Positions 18,031 through 26,985 of a stretch of 64,000 bases of DNA are shown in pieces. Below the pieces are notes generated by a model, which did not search any database, had not been told where the DNA came from, and saw only the letters and a list, made by a program, of their open reading frames with translations. Both the position numbers and the translations under genes were made by a program. Positions within the stretch are counted from its first letter, which is position 1. Each line of letters starts with the position of its first letter. The stretch is from GCA-2705995 sp965661625 (GTDB lineage: Bacteria > Bacteroidota > Bacteroidia > Flavobacteriales_G > Salibacteraceae), in NCBI GenBank assembly GCA_965661625.1, contig CBFIEM010000001.1, forward strand, positions 186,001 to 250,000, written 5' to 3'.

Positions 18031-19509
18031 TTATTCCTTTTCCCAGGTTGTTCCTGCTTTTGTGTCTTTTAATATGATATTCAGGCGCTCCAGGTGCTCT
18101 CGAATGCGATCAGATGTTTCATAATCCTTCTTTCCTTTTGCTTCCATCCTCAAGTCAATGATTGTTCTCATTAGTCCATCAACAATTCCATCGGAATCTT
18201 CCTTTTGCGCGTTTAGTTTGTGAAGCCCAAGAACATCATAGGTAAAGGCCACCATCTCTTTCTGAAGATGAAGCAAATCCTCATTGGAAATACTTGCTTG
18301 TCCGGCAGCTATTTGATTAATAAACTTTACAGCTTCAAATAAATTTGCAATGAGTATTGGACTGTTAAAATCATCATTCATCGCATCGTAAAACTTCTGT
18401 ATCAGAAGCTCAACGTCTTGAGAGGAGTCTCCTGACGGCTCAAGCCCTTCAAGCGTGTCAAGTGCAGCCATTAAGCGCTCAAAACCCTTCTCTGCAGCCG
18501 TAAGAGCTTCGCTTGAGAAATCAAGTGGACTGCGGTAGTGGGCTTGCATGATAAAAAACCTCACTATAATTGGGTCAAATGGTTTCTTAAGCTTGTCATT
18601 ATTTCCTGAAAACAGTTCCTCCGGTAACAAGGTGTTCCCCGTAGATTTGCTCATTCGGGCACCATTTAATGTAAGCATATTGGCATGTAACCAATACTTT
18701 ACTGGATCCACACCATTAGAGGCCTTACATTGAGCAATTTCACATTCATGGTGCGGGAACTTTAAATCCATTCCTCCCCCGTGAATATCAAACCGTTCAC
18801 CTAAGTATTTCGAGCTCATTACTGAGCATTCCAAATGCCACCCTGGAAACCCTACCCCCCAAGGTGAGTTCCACCTCATAATGTGGGTTGGCGATGCTTT
18901 TTTCCAAATTGCAAAATCAACTGAGCTGCGTTTCTCAGATTGTCCATCGAGCTCCCGTGTTCCGGATTGCAACTCATCGAGTTTTCTTCCTGACAAGTGA
19001 CCATATGTACCATTATTCTTTTCGTTAAAGGCCTCTACATCAAAATAAACCGACCCATTGACCTCGTACGCGAAGCCTGCATCCAGAATTTCCTGAATCA
19101 TATCAATCTGTTCAACGATATGGCCAGTAGCTGTGGGTTCAATACTCGGTGGTTTATTATTAAACTTTTCAAGCACGTTGTGAAAGTCCAACGTATAGCG
19201 CTGTACAATCTCCATCGGCTCTAGTTGCTCCAAGCGTGCTTTTTGAGCAATTTTATCCTCTCCTTCATCAGCATCATTTTCCAGATGCCCGGCATCAGTA
19301 ATATTCCTAACGTACCTCACCTTGTAGCCCAGATGGCTCAAGTACCTGTAAATTAAATCAAAAGAGATAAATGTTCTGCAGTTTCCAAGGTGTACATTAC
19401 TGTATACCGTAGGGCCACAAACATACATGCCTACATGAGGTGGTTTCAGCGGTTCAAACTGCTCTTTATTTCCTGATAATGTATTGTAAACTGTCAGTTT
19501 TGATGCCAT
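18031..19509 (-). CDS. cysS: Cysteinyl-tRNA synthetase
   Basis: The 492-residue class I synthetase charges tRNA-Cys. Zinc and cysteine-binding residues are visible in YVCGPTVYSNVHLGN (C31; HIGH-type motif HLGN at 40-43), in the LECSVMSSKYLG segment and in the FPHHECEIAQ block. The KMSKS loop appears as RMSKSTGN. The C-terminal anticodon-binding region is normal in length. An exact -7 box lies at 19526-19533. The gene is followed after one base by polA. Confidence 0.97.
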   Translation of the reverse strand: MASKLTVYNTLSGNKEQFEPLKPPHVGMYVCGPTVYSNVHLGNCRTFISFDLIYRYLSHLGYKVRYVRNITDAGHLENDADEGEDKIAQKARLEQLEPMEIVQRYTLDFHNVLEKFNNKPPSIEPTATGHIVEQIDMIQEILDAGFAYEVNGSVYFDVEAFNEKNNGTYGHLSGRKLDELQSGTRELDGQSEKRSSVDFAIWKKASPTHIMRWNSPWGVGFPGWHLECSVMSSKYLGERFDIHGGGMDLKFPHHECEIAQCKASNGVDPVKYWLHANMLTLNGARMSKSTGNTLLPEELFSGNNDKLKKPFDPIIVRFFIMQAHYRSPLDFSSEALTAAEKGFERLMAALDTLEGLEPSGDSSQDVELLIQKFYDAMNDDFNSPILIANLFEAVKFINQIAAGQASISNEDLLHLQKEMVAFTYDVLGLHKLNAQKEDSDGIVDGLMRTIIDLRMEAKGKKDYETSDRIREHLERLNIILKDTKAGTTWEKE

Positions 19510-19525
19510 GAATTTGTAATTTAAT

Positions 19526-19533
19526 CAAAGATA
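19526..19533 (-). promoter_or_regulatory. Putative -7 box of cysS-polA
   Basis: The reverse strand reads TATCTTTG, an exact TAnnTTTG match 16 bases before the cysS ATG, in the 48-base gap after oxyR. It suggests cysS-polA is not dependent on oxyR transcription. Confidence 0.5.
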
Positions 19534-19557
19534 AGTCAAGGAAATTCGCCGTTGAAG

Positions 19558-20508
19558 TTAAACCTTAACATCAGTGGAAATAATGAATTTATCAGATGGG
19601 CGATCAACCATGTTTTCTGGTATGCGTTCCCGGATTACTTCAGCCATGTTATCAATCAAACGCTTCTTTAAAAACTGCCTGCTTACTACCATACTCACTT
19701 CTCGCGTTGGCCTAATATCAGAAACCCGTTTGATCATATCCTTTTTCTTAGCAGATACGATGCTTGCTGCTAATTCTGGAATTAGTGTTATTCCATCTTT
19801 AACTTCAACTATCCGCTTCAAGGACTCAATAGAGTGCGACTCAAATTTGAATTTATGTGTGAACTCTTCTTGAGAACTCTTAGCGCAAATATTAATTACT
19901 TGATTGCGAAAGCAATTCCCCTCCTTAAGTAACCATAAATCGCCAAGCGTTAAATCACTTCCAGCAAGCTCTTCTTTGTAATACAAGGGGTGATTCCTGC
20001 TTACATAAACGTAAAATTCCTCATAATACAACGGGATTGTAATTACCCCTTTGGTATCGATGGGTGTTGCAATAATTCCAGCGTCGAGCTCACCATTTTT
20101 TAATTTGAAAATTACTTCCTCTGTAATCTCTTCGCTCACATTCACATTCACTTTTGGATTGGACTTATTGAAGTGATTGATGAATAGCGGAATCAAATAG
20201 GGAGAAATCGTTGGGATAATCCCTAAACGTAGATTTCCTTTTACCTCATCATTGAATTCGCTTACAATGTCTGGAATCCTTCTCGTTTGCTGAAGTACTT
20301 CGCGTGCTTGTTCAATAATCTGAGCACCTATCTCGGTTGGAATAATGGGCTTTCGCGTGCGATCAAACAAAATTACATCAAGTTCGCGCTCCATGTTCTT
20401 TACCTGAGTTGTTAATGCCGGCTGGGTAACAAAAGACTTGTTCGCTGCCTCCACAAAGGATCCATAGTTAGCTATCGCAACAATATATTCGAGTTGAATT
20501 AAGGTCAT
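19558..20508 (-). CDS. oxyR: LysR-type hydrogen peroxide sensor/activator OxyR
   Basis: The 316-residue LysR-type regulator has an N-terminal winged helix (LEYIVAIANYGSFVEAA with the recognition helix TQPALTTQVKNME, about 6-40) and a C-terminal sensor domain. It is called OxyR rather than a generic LysR because the two redox cysteines are present at exactly C199 and C208, in the block KEGNCFRNQVINIC, as in E. coli OxyR. It should turn on catalase, Dps or peroxiredoxin genes under peroxide. No such gene is adjacent. The 164 bases upstream (20509-20672) should hold its promoter; a TTTG followed after 21 bases by TAATCTTA on the reverse strand is a weak candidate. Confidence 0.93.
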   Translation of the reverse strand: MTLIQLEYIVAIANYGSFVEAANKSFVTQPALTTQVKNMERELDVILFDRTRKPIIPTEIGAQIIEQAREVLQQTRRIPDIVSEFNDEVKGNLRLGIIPTISPYLIPLFINHFNKSNPKVNVNVSEEITEEVIFKLKNGELDAGIIATPIDTKGVITIPLYYEEFYVYVSRNHPLYYKEELAGSDLTLGDLWLLKEGNCFRNQVINICAKSSQEEFTHKFKFESHSIESLKRIVEVKDGITLIPELAASIVSAKKKDMIKRVSDIRPTREVSMVVSRQFLKKRLIDNMAEVIRERIPENMVDRPSDKFIISTDVKV

Positions 20509-20672
20509 ACCACAATAATAATAAGTAATCGAAAAATAAAACAGTTAAGATTAGCTTATTCTTTGCAGCACAGTCAAATTCAGCTACTTGATTCGCAGTA
20601 CATTTAGAGGCCCTTATTTTTTGGGATCAACACACTTAAGGAAATAAGCAAGGTGGCGCGTTTTCGCAAGGG

Positions 20673-21689
20673 TTATTTCCACGCAACGGATTTAATCATC
20701 GCCTCCATCTCACGGGTAAACTCGCGTTTATCAAACTGAGGTGCATAAACGTAGCCTACCATCATTACAATGTGCTCATCGGTGTTATCGAGGGTTGTAA
20801 GTGTGTACAATGGCCCACCCATAAAGCCATTTTTCATTTTCCAAAGGCCTCGTATCTCCTTAGCGTATTTCTTCTGAACGTTAAGTTCTTCGGTAATTGG
20901 CGGCACGTATTTATACTCCGTAGTCATGTAGGATCCTTTTCCTGGGCCCGGAATATATGTTTTAAGAATCGAGTCCCTTACAGCAAATAAATTGGAATCA
21001 GTAAATTGAGCTTCACTGGTGTAAGGGTACTTATAAATCAATACGCCTTGTGAAATTTGATGCATCATGCCACCTTTTGGTCGTTCGCGTTCTAGACGAA
21101 TCCAGGCATGGGTGCTATCAACCCTCACGAGCTCAGCATCCTTTTGCAGTACAAAGGTCATGTTTAAATTCGATGCTAACTGTTCTACTCCAACCTGTTT
21201 TCCAAACTTCCTATTGCGTTTAATTAATCGGTCAATTTCCTTAATCTGAAAATACCTCCTCAATGCTTCTTTATTCTCAATCACAAATGCAACAAATGAA
21301 TCACGTGTTTTCGCTTTGATTTTTAAAACAAGTTGACCTTTCGCCCATTTATTCTTTTCCATAACCAATTTTGGGAGTCCATCTGGAGCATAAGAGGCAT
21401 CTATATCGGCAATGAATATATTACCAAAGGTTTCAAAAATGGTAGTGAAATTGGGCTGTTGAACGTGAATTACATTAAACAAGGGTTCCTCTTGTGGAAG
21501 TCCATATTGGAATCCCGAATAAACCTCCTGAAGGGCTTTTCCAACTTCACCATTCCATTGTGCGTTGGTAGTCACTATTACGATATCTCCGAAGCTACCC
21601 GAGTATCCTGGAAGTAACTTTTCCCCTTCGAAATTTGAACATCCGAAGAACAAAAAAACACTTACTATGGCTATAATTTTCATTTTCAT
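20673..21689 (-). CDS. DUF4837-family lipoprotein
   Basis: The 338-residue lipoprotein has a signal peptide with lipobox LFFGC (C17). The mature start GYSGSFGDIVIVTTNAQWNGEVG matches the pattern I know for DUF4837, a family confined to Bacteroidota and without a known function. The protein is mixed alpha/beta with repeated YKYP/YKYVPP-type segments. It overlaps the stop of the upstream transglycosylase gene by 4 bases (ATGA), so the two are translationally coupled. An envelope role follows from that coupling but is only inference. Confidence 0.75.
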   Translation of the reverse strand: MKMKIIAIVSVFLFFGCSNFEGEKLLPGYSGSFGDIVIVTTNAQWNGEVGKALQEVYSGFQYGLPQEEPLFNVIHVQQPNFTTIFETFGNIFIADIDASYAPDGLPKLVMEKNKWAKGQLVLKIKAKTRDSFVAFVIENKEALRRYFQIKEIDRLIKRNRKFGKQVGVEQLASNLNMTFVLQKDAELVRVDSTHAWIRLERERPKGGMMHQISQGVLIYKYPYTSEAQFTDSNLFAVRDSILKTYIPGPGKGSYMTTEYKYVPPITEELNVQKKYAKEIRGLWKMKNGFMGGPLYTLTTLDNTDEHIVMMVGYVYAPQFDKREFTREMEAMIKSVAWK

Positions 21690-23185
21690 GAACTGGCCTT
21701 CTTTACAATAATTTTTGTTCCGGGTTTCAAATCCCGGTAGTTTACGGAGTGATTCAGTTGCTTTAATTCGTCAACGCTCAAGCCTTTTGCCTTTGCAATA
21801 TCCCACAACGTATCCCCGCGTTGGATGGTGTAATACGTAACTCCTCCTTGAACTTTTTCAGGACCCGTTGCCTTTTTTACTGGAGCTGCTTTCGCATATT
21901 TTCCCGAAGGATAAAGCACTAATTTTTGACCTACTCGAATGTTGTTTGAGCGCAATCCATTCCACCTACGGATATTGCTCACTGATACATGATGACTCGC
22001 CGCAATTTTTCCCAGGTAATCTCCACTTCGTACGCGATATATTACACGGTCTTCTTCAAATTTAGCCGTTAACTTTTTACCTTCACTTTCCTTTTCGGGT
22101 TGCGAGGAAACATAAACTTGTTCTTCATTTGTTACATATTTTCCTATGACAGAAGTTGGAAGGACTAAAAAACTCGTTTTATTGCTATATGCGGGTATTG
22201 TGGTTGTCTTATAGCTTGGGTTTATGTAAGTCAAGTATGTCAATGACAAATCAAGTGCTTCCGCCACTTTTTCCAGCTGGACCGGCTGTTTCACCACAAC
22301 TGTGTCCACTTCGAAATAGCTCGCTTCTGGTGTAATTGGGTACAAATTATGGGCAGAAGGGTTACTCATAATGTAATTTACGGCGATAAATGCAGGAACG
22401 TACCCTCGGGTTTCTCTCGGTAGATATGGGTACAGATCCCAATAATTCCCCTCTCGGGAGCCACTTCTCCTCATCGCTCGATTAACATTTCCAGGACCAC
22501 AATTATATGCCGCTAGCGCCAAGTCCCATTTTCCATAGATCCCATAAAGGTGAGACAGGTACTGACATGCCGCATGTGTCGATTTAATTGGGTCCATGCG
22601 CTCATCCACATACGAGTTTTGATGCAAGTCATGCATTTTTCCTGTAGCATACATAAATTGCCACAGTCCAACTGCTCCCGCCCTGCTCCTTGCTTTAGGA
22701 TTTAGCGCACTTTCTACAACCGCTAAATACTTTATCTCCAACGGCATTTCATATTGATCCAAAATAGCTTCAAACAACGGAAAATAGTATGCCTTAAGGC
22801 CCAACATTCTCGACGTTTGCTCACGGCGCTTGAGCGCGTAGAGCTCAATGAATGCGTGAACCCGATCATTGTATACCAAATTAAATGGAGTCCGCATGTT
22901 TAATGAGTCTAAAATAGCTTGGTAATAAGCTGCTTCATGCTTTGGAATGGAGTCTTTCGGAAAACCAAATACGTTGAGCTTCTGGGTGTCTGTTTCAAGG
23001 ACTGCAGACTCAAAAAGCGAACCATATACCGCCTTGTCAAGAGCTTGAAGTACGGGATCATCCGGCCTAATTCCAGTTGAATCTATAGACGTATGGAGGG
23101 TATCGATCGGGGGAGTATTACCCGCAATCGAATGAAATACTAATAAAACTAAAGCTGTTGTAAACGTACTGTAAATCAATCGCAT
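21686..23185 (-). CDS. MltD-like lytic transglycosylase with LysM domains
   Basis: The exported enzyme, 499 residues from the chosen start, cleaves the glycan strands of peptidoglycan. After a signal peptide (about 1-22) comes the SLT domain, with the catalytic glutamate E158 in VVESALNPKARSRAGAVGLW and the family blocks ALAAYNCGPGNVNRA and YVPAFIAVNYI. At least two LysM modules follow at the C-terminus (YRVRSGDYLGKIAASHHVS and YTIQRGDTLWDIAKAKGLS). An in-frame ATG at 23224 would add 13 polar residues before the signal peptide, so I prefer 23185. It is the first gene of a coupled pair with the DUF4837 lipoprotein. Confidence 0.9.
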   Translation of the reverse strand: MRLIYSTFTTALVLLVFHSIAGNTPPIDTLHTSIDSTGIRPDDPVLQALDKAVYGSLFESAVLETDTQKLNVFGFPKDSIPKHEAAYYQAILDSLNMRTPFNLVYNDRVHAFIELYALKRREQTSRMLGLKAYYFPLFEAILDQYEMPLEIKYLAVVESALNPKARSRAGAVGLWQFMYATGKMHDLHQNSYVDERMDPIKSTHAACQYLSHLYGIYGKWDLALAAYNCGPGNVNRAMRRSGSREGNYWDLYPYLPRETRGYVPAFIAVNYIMSNPSAHNLYPITPEASYFEVDTVVVKQPVQLEKVAEALDLSLTYLTYINPSYKTTTIPAYSNKTSFLVLPTSVIGKYVTNEEQVYVSSQPEKESEGKKLTAKFEEDRVIYRVRSGDYLGKIAASHHVSVSNIRRWNGLRSNNIRVGQKLVLYPSGKYAKAAPVKKATGPEKVQGGVTYYTIQRGDTLWDIAKAKGLSVDELKQLNHSVNYRDLKPGTKIIVKKASS

Positions 23186-23252
23186 CAAAACGCAGTTATC
23201 CTTATGTTCTTCAAAGTTTCGCATTTTAAATCAACGTAATCAAGCTCAACCT

Positions 23253-23260
23253 CAAATCTA
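23253..23260 (-). promoter_or_regulatory. Putative -7 box of the transglycosylase-DUF4837 unit
   Basis: The reverse strand reads TAGATTTG, an exact TAnnTTTG match, in the gap after gatA. It lies 28 bases before the ATG at 23224 and 67 before the preferred ATG at 23185. Confidence 0.4.
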
Positions 23261-23267
23261 TTAACGG

Positions 23268-24689
23268 CTACTTGTTCATTAACTGATGCGCAACACCAAG
23301 TAATTTTTCTTCTTCAAATTTGTTTGCGATCAATTGAACACCGAGTGGCATTCCCTGTGCGTTTTTCCCTGCGGGTAATGAGACTGCAGGAAGGCCGGCA
23401 AGATTTGCGTGGACTGTGAAAATGTCCTCCAAGTACATGGTTACCGGATCATCATTTTTCGCGCCAATTTCGAAGGCTCCATGAGGTGTTGTTGGGGATA
23501 GAATAAGGTCGTACTCTTCAAATATTTCCTGTGTGCGGTTTACTATTGCTCGACGCACTTTCTGTGCTTTCGCATAGTATGCATCGTAGTAACCTGCGCT
23601 CAACACAAAAGTTCCCATCATAATTCTGCGCTTCACTTCAGCACCAAACCCTTCAGACCTTGAGTTGACGTAAGTTGAATTCACGTCTTTACTTTCAGCA
23701 CTGCGGTACCCATAATGAACGCCATCATAACGCGACAAATTCGAGGAAGCCTCAGCGTTTGCTATTACATAATACGTTGGAACCAACGCATCTAATAGTG
23801 GAAAATCAATGACATCAACCGAATATCCGTAGCCTTTTAAAGCTTCCATTTCTCGCTCAACGGCCTGTTTTACTAGTGGATCAATTCCTGCTGCCTCAAT
23901 TGTCTCGTGCAATACAGCAATGCGTTTCACTCCATTAGTTTTCAATGCTGAATAATTGCCAACAGGAGTGGATGAAGCTGTAGTGTCATAATCATCTGAC
24001 CCTGACATCACCTCAAGTAAAAGAGCAACATCCTCAATTGTATGGGCAAATGGCCCAATTTGATCAAGTGAAGAACCATATGCCAAAAGCCCCCACCTCG
24101 AGATCCTACCATAAGTAGGTTTCATACCAATGATGCCACAAAACGAGGCTGGTTGACGAATAGAACCTCCTGTATCTGAACCGAGGCTTACCATGCAAAG
24201 ACCTGCCGCTACTGCAGCGGCGGAACCTCCAGAAGACCCTCCAGGAACACGTGATTCATCAAGTGGGTTTCGCACGGGTCCATAAGCCGAATTTTCGTTC
24301 GAACTCCCCATGGCAAATTCATCACAATTCAACCTGCCAATAATAATAGCATCTTCAGCTAGTAATCGTTCTACAACTGTTGCGCTATAAATTGATTCAA
24401 ATCCAGATAGAATTTTTGAAGACGCGGAAACATGATGTGCTTGATAGGCAATGTTGTCTTTTATTCCTACCACCATACCGGCTAGTTTTCCAGCTTTTCC
24501 TGAGGAGATTTTGGCATCTACCTCATCTGCCTTCTGCAACGCTGAACTTTCAAATACCTCAAGAAAGGCATTTAGGGCCTCCCTTTTATTAATTTCCGCG
24601 ATGAAATGCGTTACGAGCGAACGGCATGACCGGGCTCCAGAACGAATATCATCTACTACATCTGAGTAAGCAATGTGCTTTTCCAACAC
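23268..24689 (-). CDS. gatA: Asp-tRNA(Asn)/Glu-tRNA(Gln) amidotransferase subunit A
   Basis: The 473-residue amidase-signature enzyme supplies ammonia for converting Glu-tRNA(Gln) (or Asp-tRNA(Asn)) to the amide form. The Ser-cisSer-Lys triad is complete: K77 in GIKDN, S152 in PGGSSGGSAAAVAAG and S176 in GSDTGGSIRQP. gatB and gatC are not in the window, so the genes are split in this genome. It lies 14 bases after tatA and probably shares its promoter. Confidence 0.95.
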   Translation of the reverse strand: MLEKHIAYSDVVDDIRSGARSCRSLVTHFIAEINKREALNAFLEVFESSALQKADEVDAKISSGKAGKLAGMVVGIKDNIAYQAHHVSASSKILSGFESIYSATVVERLLAEDAIIIGRLNCDEFAMGSSNENSAYGPVRNPLDESRVPGGSSGGSAAAVAAGLCMVSLGSDTGGSIRQPASFCGIIGMKPTYGRISRWGLLAYGSSLDQIGPFAHTIEDVALLLEVMSGSDDYDTTASSTPVGNYSALKTNGVKRIAVLHETIEAAGIDPLVKQAVEREMEALKGYGYSVDVIDFPLLDALVPTYYVIANAEASSNLSRYDGVHYGYRSAESKDVNSTYVNSRSEGFGAEVKRRIMMGTFVLSAGYYDAYYAKAQKVRRAIVNRTQEIFEEYDLILSPTTPHGAFEIGAKNDDPVTMYLEDIFTVHANLAGLPAVSLPAGKNAQGMPLGVQLIANKFEEEKLLGVAHQLMNK

Positions 24690-24703
24690 GTTCTTGTTTT
24701 GGA

Positions 24704-24886
24704 TTAATCTTTCGTCTCTTCGTCCTTCTTCTCTCCTTTCGAAGCATTCTTAAACTCTTTGATTCCCTCACCGAACCCGCGCATCAATTGAGGAATTTTA
24801 CGTCCACCAAAAAGAAGTAGAACAATTACTACAATGATGATTAACTCGGGGCCTCCTGGCATGCTGAATAATAACACAAAGTCCAT
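24704..24886 (-). CDS. tatA: Sec-independent translocase subunit TatA/TatE
   Basis: The 60-residue single-span protein has a short periplasmic start, one hydrophobic helix (about 13-26), the hinge LLLFGGRKIPQLMRGFGEGIKEFK and an acidic/basic charged tail ending EETKD. It forms the pore-like part of the twin-arginine pathway with TatC, which is not in this window. It has its own exact -7 box at 24912-24919 and is followed by gatA after 14 bases. Confidence 0.92.
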   Translation of the reverse strand: MDFVLLFSMPGGPELIIIVVIVLLLFGGRKIPQLMRGFGEGIKEFKNASKGEKKDEETKD

Positions 24887-24911
24887 AGTTGTTTTGTCTA
24901 ATCAATTCTTA

Positions 24912-24919
24912 CAAAAGTA
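24912..24919 (-). promoter_or_regulatory. Putative -7 box of tatA-gatA
   Basis: The reverse strand reads TACTTTTG, an exact TAnnTTTG match 25 bases before the tatA ATG. Confidence 0.5.
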
Positions 24920-24956
24920 CATATTAATCCGCCTTGCAGAACGAACTTGCTTTAAA

Positions 24957-26165
24957 TCACGTTCCTTTAAACAGCCAATATTGCGGGTTGGTGGGAGCAC
25001 TGTCTTGCCAAAGCTCAAATTGAAGCTCAGTTTTATTATTTGCAGTGCGAATCACACCTAAACTTTCCTTGGTGGTTACTCGGTCTCCACGCTGAACAAA
25101 CACTTCATTCAAGTTTCCATAAACGGTGAAAAAGTTTCCGTGTCTTACCATTACAGCTTTTCCCGCACCTTCTATTTTAATTACCCCTGTTACCTCCCCT
25201 TCAAAAACGGCTCGAGCAACGCCTCCAGCTTGGGTACTGATGGTCAGTCCATTATTTTTCACTTTTACAGATCGAACAACTTCATGTGCGTGAACGCCAT
25301 AAGCGGAAACCACCACACCTTTCTCAACAGGCCAGGGTAACTTTCCCTTGTTTGCTGTAAAGTTAGCTGCTAGCGCTTTTGCCTCTGGTGTAAGTTCGAA
25401 AACGCCTTTTTTCGTCCCAGCCTTTGATGCTTTTCTGATCTCTTCAGCAATAATTCGTTCGATTGCCTTCTGCAAAATCCGGCGTTCTTTTTCTTTGTCG
25501 CGAATATCAGCTCGCAACTCCTTTTCCTTGGTTTGTAGCGAGGCAACTAGTGTTTGCTGATCTCCTTTTTCACGGCTTAACTGCAAACGCTCTTGACTTT
25601 CATTTCCAAGGAGCTCTTCTTTCAATTTACGCTGAGCGAGTAGTTGGGCATTGCGTTCTTCCAGTTCCTTCTCCATCCGCATTATTGCAGCGGTTTGACG
25701 CTTTCGGTAATCTGAGTATTGTTGGAAATACTTGAGTCTCTTGTATGCCTGATTAAAGTCTGATGCGGCAAAAACGAACATCAGTTTATCGGACTTATTG
25801 CGGGTTTTATATGCAAAACGAATCATTTCTGCATACTCTTCCTTCAAGCGCTTAATATCATCTTGCATTGTTCGAATGAGCGCTTCATTCTCACTGATTT
25901 TCTGATCAATGATGCTGATTTCGCGCTTTATGGTCGCGATTAACTCTTCTCGCTCTTGAATTTTTTTATTCAAGATAAGGAGCGAGTTCAGCGTGCTTTT
26001 TTTTGTTTGTTGGGTCTCCTTGAGCAGTTTATTCTTGTATTGAATATCCTGGCGGAGTTTGCTCTTTTTCTGCTCCAGCTCTTTACGTGTTTGGGCTTGG
26101 AGACCTCCTGCCAACACAAGTAAAGCGAACGCAATAAAGCTAAGGACGTTTACCAGACTCTTCAT
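24957..26165 (-). CDS. EnvC-like murein hydrolase activator (degenerate M23/LytM domain)
   Basis: The exported protein, 402 residues from the ATG at 26165, has a signal peptide ending LQAQ, a long coiled coil (about 25-255, rich in KELEQKKSKLRQ-like heptads) and a C-terminal LytM fold (about 285-400). The LytM zinc ligands are missing: the first site reads KNNGLTI instead of an H-x-G-x-D-type block, and the later HxH positions read VYGNL and LQFELW. This is what EnvC/NlpD activators look like, so it should activate amidases at division sites rather than cut murein itself. It overlaps the end of the DUF4292 gene by 26 bases. A longer start at 26219 would lack a proper signal peptide. Confidence 0.88.
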   Translation of the reverse strand: MKSLVNVLSFIAFALLVLAGGLQAQTRKELEQKKSKLRQDIQYKNKLLKETQQTKKSTLNSLLILNKKIQEREELIATIKREISIIDQKISENEALIRTMQDDIKRLKEEYAEMIRFAYKTRNKSDKLMFVFAASDFNQAYKRLKYFQQYSDYRKRQTAAIMRMEKELEERNAQLLAQRKLKEELLGNESQERLQLSREKGDQQTLVASLQTKEKELRADIRDKEKERRILQKAIERIIAEEIRKASKAGTKKGVFELTPEAKALAANFTANKGKLPWPVEKGVVVSAYGVHAHEVVRSVKVKNNGLTISTQAGGVARAVFEGEVTGVIKIEGAGKAVMVRHGNFFTVYGNLNEVFVQRGDRVTTKESLGVIRTANNKTELQFELWQDSAPTNPQYWLFKGT

Positions 26166-26985
26166 ACGTATATTTACTCGGTATTGTGAATGGAAAAGAT
26201 AAACTTTCTTTAGGCTCAAGGCGTGTAATTTCCACCTTCACTTCAACCAGCCTTCTCGCAACAATTGTCGCCATCAAGCTGCGAGCAACCGTAGTTTGCA
26301 TAACGGGTTCAAAATTTGAAAACTTCAGACTAACAGATTGATTTGTAATCAAATCAAATAGGCTAATCATGACTGGGCGAAATGATTCTGGATCTATTTT
26401 ATTACTCACATATATGTCACTATCCATTTTTTCTGGCCGTTCATGAACCTTCTTCAATTTGCGCTTTGAAACACTTGAAAGCACATAGAAATCTTTATCA
26501 TGAGAACGTTTAACCTTATCCAATGAATCCAATCCAATATCATTCCCCAGTAATATTTGCTGGAAAGCATTGAACTCTAACGACAGGTCCATTTTTTCTG
26601 CCAATAAATTAAAATCACTCTTTTGATACGTCCGATCTGAGCGGTTCATTACCCAAACAGAATCTTTCGTAGCTAGAATTCTAGCGGCCTCATATCCAAA
26701 AGCCGATATAGAAATCCAAACTGCGCTATCCCTGCGCATCCTAATGTTTGCTTTGAAGGAGCTTTCTTTGCCCCCAGTTTCAACGGTAACCCCAGCCCTC
26801 ATTGATAGGTATTCAGGTAAAAAGCGTTTCTCCTTCATGCTTCTCAGAAGTTCTGATACCTTTTTGTTTTCTGGCTTTTTCCGCGCGCGAACTTCTCGCT
26901 TGGAGGCGCAACCGATAAGCATAGTGCTCATCATGAGTGTTAAAACTAAAACACGTCGATAGCTAGTCAAGTAATGTTCGATCAT
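26140..26985 (-). CDS. DUF4292 outer-membrane lipoprotein (possibly LolB-like fold)
   Basis: The 281-residue lipoprotein has lipobox MLIGC (C26). The body reads as consecutive amphipathic strands (SFKANIRMRRDSAVWIS, FGYEAARILATKDSVWVMNR, then DSDIYVSNKIDPESFRPVM and VSLKFSNFEPV), the pattern of the LolA/LolB/MucB half-barrel. The family name is established knowledge; the LolB analogy is my inference. It overlaps the upstream TPR gene by 23 bases and the downstream EnvC-like gene by 26 bases, so all three are one operon. Confidence 0.82.
   Translation of the reverse strand: MIEHYLTSYRRVLVLTLMMSTMLIGCASKREVRARKKPENKKVSELLRSMKEKRFLPEYLSMRAGVTVETGGKESSFKANIRMRRDSAVWISISAFGYEAARILATKDSVWVMNRSDRTYQKSDFNLLAEKMDLSLEFNAFQQILLGNDIGLDSLDKVKRSHDKDFYVLSSVSKRKLKKVHERPEKMDSDIYVSNKIDPESFRPVMISLFDLITNQSVSLKFSNFEPVMQTTVARSLMATIVARRLVEVKVEITRLEPKESLSFPFTIPSKYTYEESGKRP

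Noticed and set aside
20613..20648. Hairpin between the DUF4837 gene and oxyR
   Set aside because: CTTATTT and AAATAAG can pair over a 22-base loop, but the stem is A/T-rich and has no T-run; I cannot support a terminator or operator.
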